Positions 27,002-27,204 of a stretch of DNA of 27,204 nt are shown piece by piece (the first letter of the stretch is position 1; every line of letters begins with the position of its first letter). The notes beneath the pieces were generated by a model. That model was not told where the DNA came from. It did not search any database and saw nothing but the letters and a program-made list of their open reading frames with translations. The position numbers were made by a program, and so were the translations under genes. Source of the DNA: a virus; IMG/VR virus record IMGVR_UViG_3300042569_001009, positions 1 through 27,204 of that record. One strand, given 5' to 3'.

Positions 27002-27204
27002 ATGTGGACATCAACATCAACTGCTGACGAGTCTCCAAGAGACTATATTGTCGAATCAGTAATCAGGAAATATAATAAACGTTCCCAAATTGGGATCGAT
27101 AAGTATAACACAACAATGGACCGAGAAGATCTATCTACATTAGATTGGCTACGCCATGCACAGGAAGAAGCTATGGATTTAAGCATATATCTTGAGAAGT
27201 TGAT
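27002..27204 (+). CDS. Conserved phage protein (partial)
   Basis: 67 codons to the window edge: MWTSTSTADESPRDYIVESV, then YNKRSQIGIDKYNTTMDRED, LSTLDWLRHAQEEAMDLSIY, LEKL. The pattern R-S-x-x-G-x-x-K-Y-x-T-T-x-x-R-x-D-L-S-x-x-D-W-L-x-H-A-Q-E-E-x-M-D-x-x-x-Y-L-E-K is a widespread small phage protein, usually about 80-100 aa, whose E-E-x-x-D helix recalls all-alpha nucleotide pyrophosphatases. That enzymatic link is inference. The gene lies 12 nt after the terminator-like T tract. Confidence 0.78.
   Translation, partial: MWTSTSTADESPRDYIVESVIRKYNKRSQIGIDKYNTTMDREDLSTLDWLRHAQEEAMDLSIYLEKL

Overview
The window is part of a tailed double-stranded DNA phage (Caudoviricetes). A terminase large subunit, a portal protein, a fibre cassette and a complete lysis cassette identify it. 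The host is most likely a Bacteroidota bacterium, probably Flavobacteriia-like. Strand-switch regions carry the Bacteroidota -7 promoter motif TAnnTTTG (14098, 16409, 16501, 18847, 19399), Shine-Dalgarno sequences are mostly absent, a DUF3127 protein is present, and the spanin has a Bacteroidota-style lipobox. The sequence is AT-rich and densely packed, with ATGA/TAATG junctions almost everywhere. It resembles environmental Bacteroidota phages with a large (~800 aa) portal and a ~740 aa TerL; I cannot place it in a named genus, and crAss-like affinity is possible but unproven.

Left arm (1-14091, minus strand, transcribed right to left). Transcription starts at a palindromic promoter at 14098-14115. 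It first crosses four short basic conserved phage proteins (13232-14091), then virion fibre and adhesin proteins (9514-13228, including a YadA-head-like repeat protein and a 556 aa fibre). Next come the lysis genes: a candidate one-piece spanin, a holin and an amidase (7964-9517). Two more virion surface proteins follow (6786-7811), then small head or packaging genes, a double GroES-fold protein (5748-6305), TerL, portal and the start of a scaffold-like gene cut by the window edge. The major capsid protein must lie further left.

Middle (14098-18854). Short blocks alternate in strand: a plus-strand winged-helix-like protein gene, a minus-strand groEL-groES pair in the reverse of the usual bacterial order, a plus-strand conserved 210 aa gene, a convergent region with repeats and a minus-strand terminator, and a minus-strand block of two small genes plus a 416 aa basic low-complexity protein.

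Control region (18855-19814). No credible gene lies in this ~0.95 kb gap between divergently transcribed arms. Its left half is an unusually GC-rich island with CGGTCGG repeats. Its right half starts with the best -33/-7 promoter in the window and encodes about 400 nt of strongly foldable RNA leading into the first early gene. This is the most interesting unexplained element here.

Right arm (19815-27204, plus strand). About 25 small, often overlapping genes, mostly unrecognised, resemble an early region. They include small membrane proteins, a winged-helix candidate, an exported protein, and a replication/recombination set: a conserved 158 aa protein, a PD-(D/E)XK nuclease and a DUF3127 SSB-like protein with an acidic DLPF tail. 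A repeat-rich AT tract at 21560-21885 is an origin candidate, and an attenuator-like hairpin precedes the final, truncated gene.

All family names come from motif and sequence recognition by eye; no database search was run.
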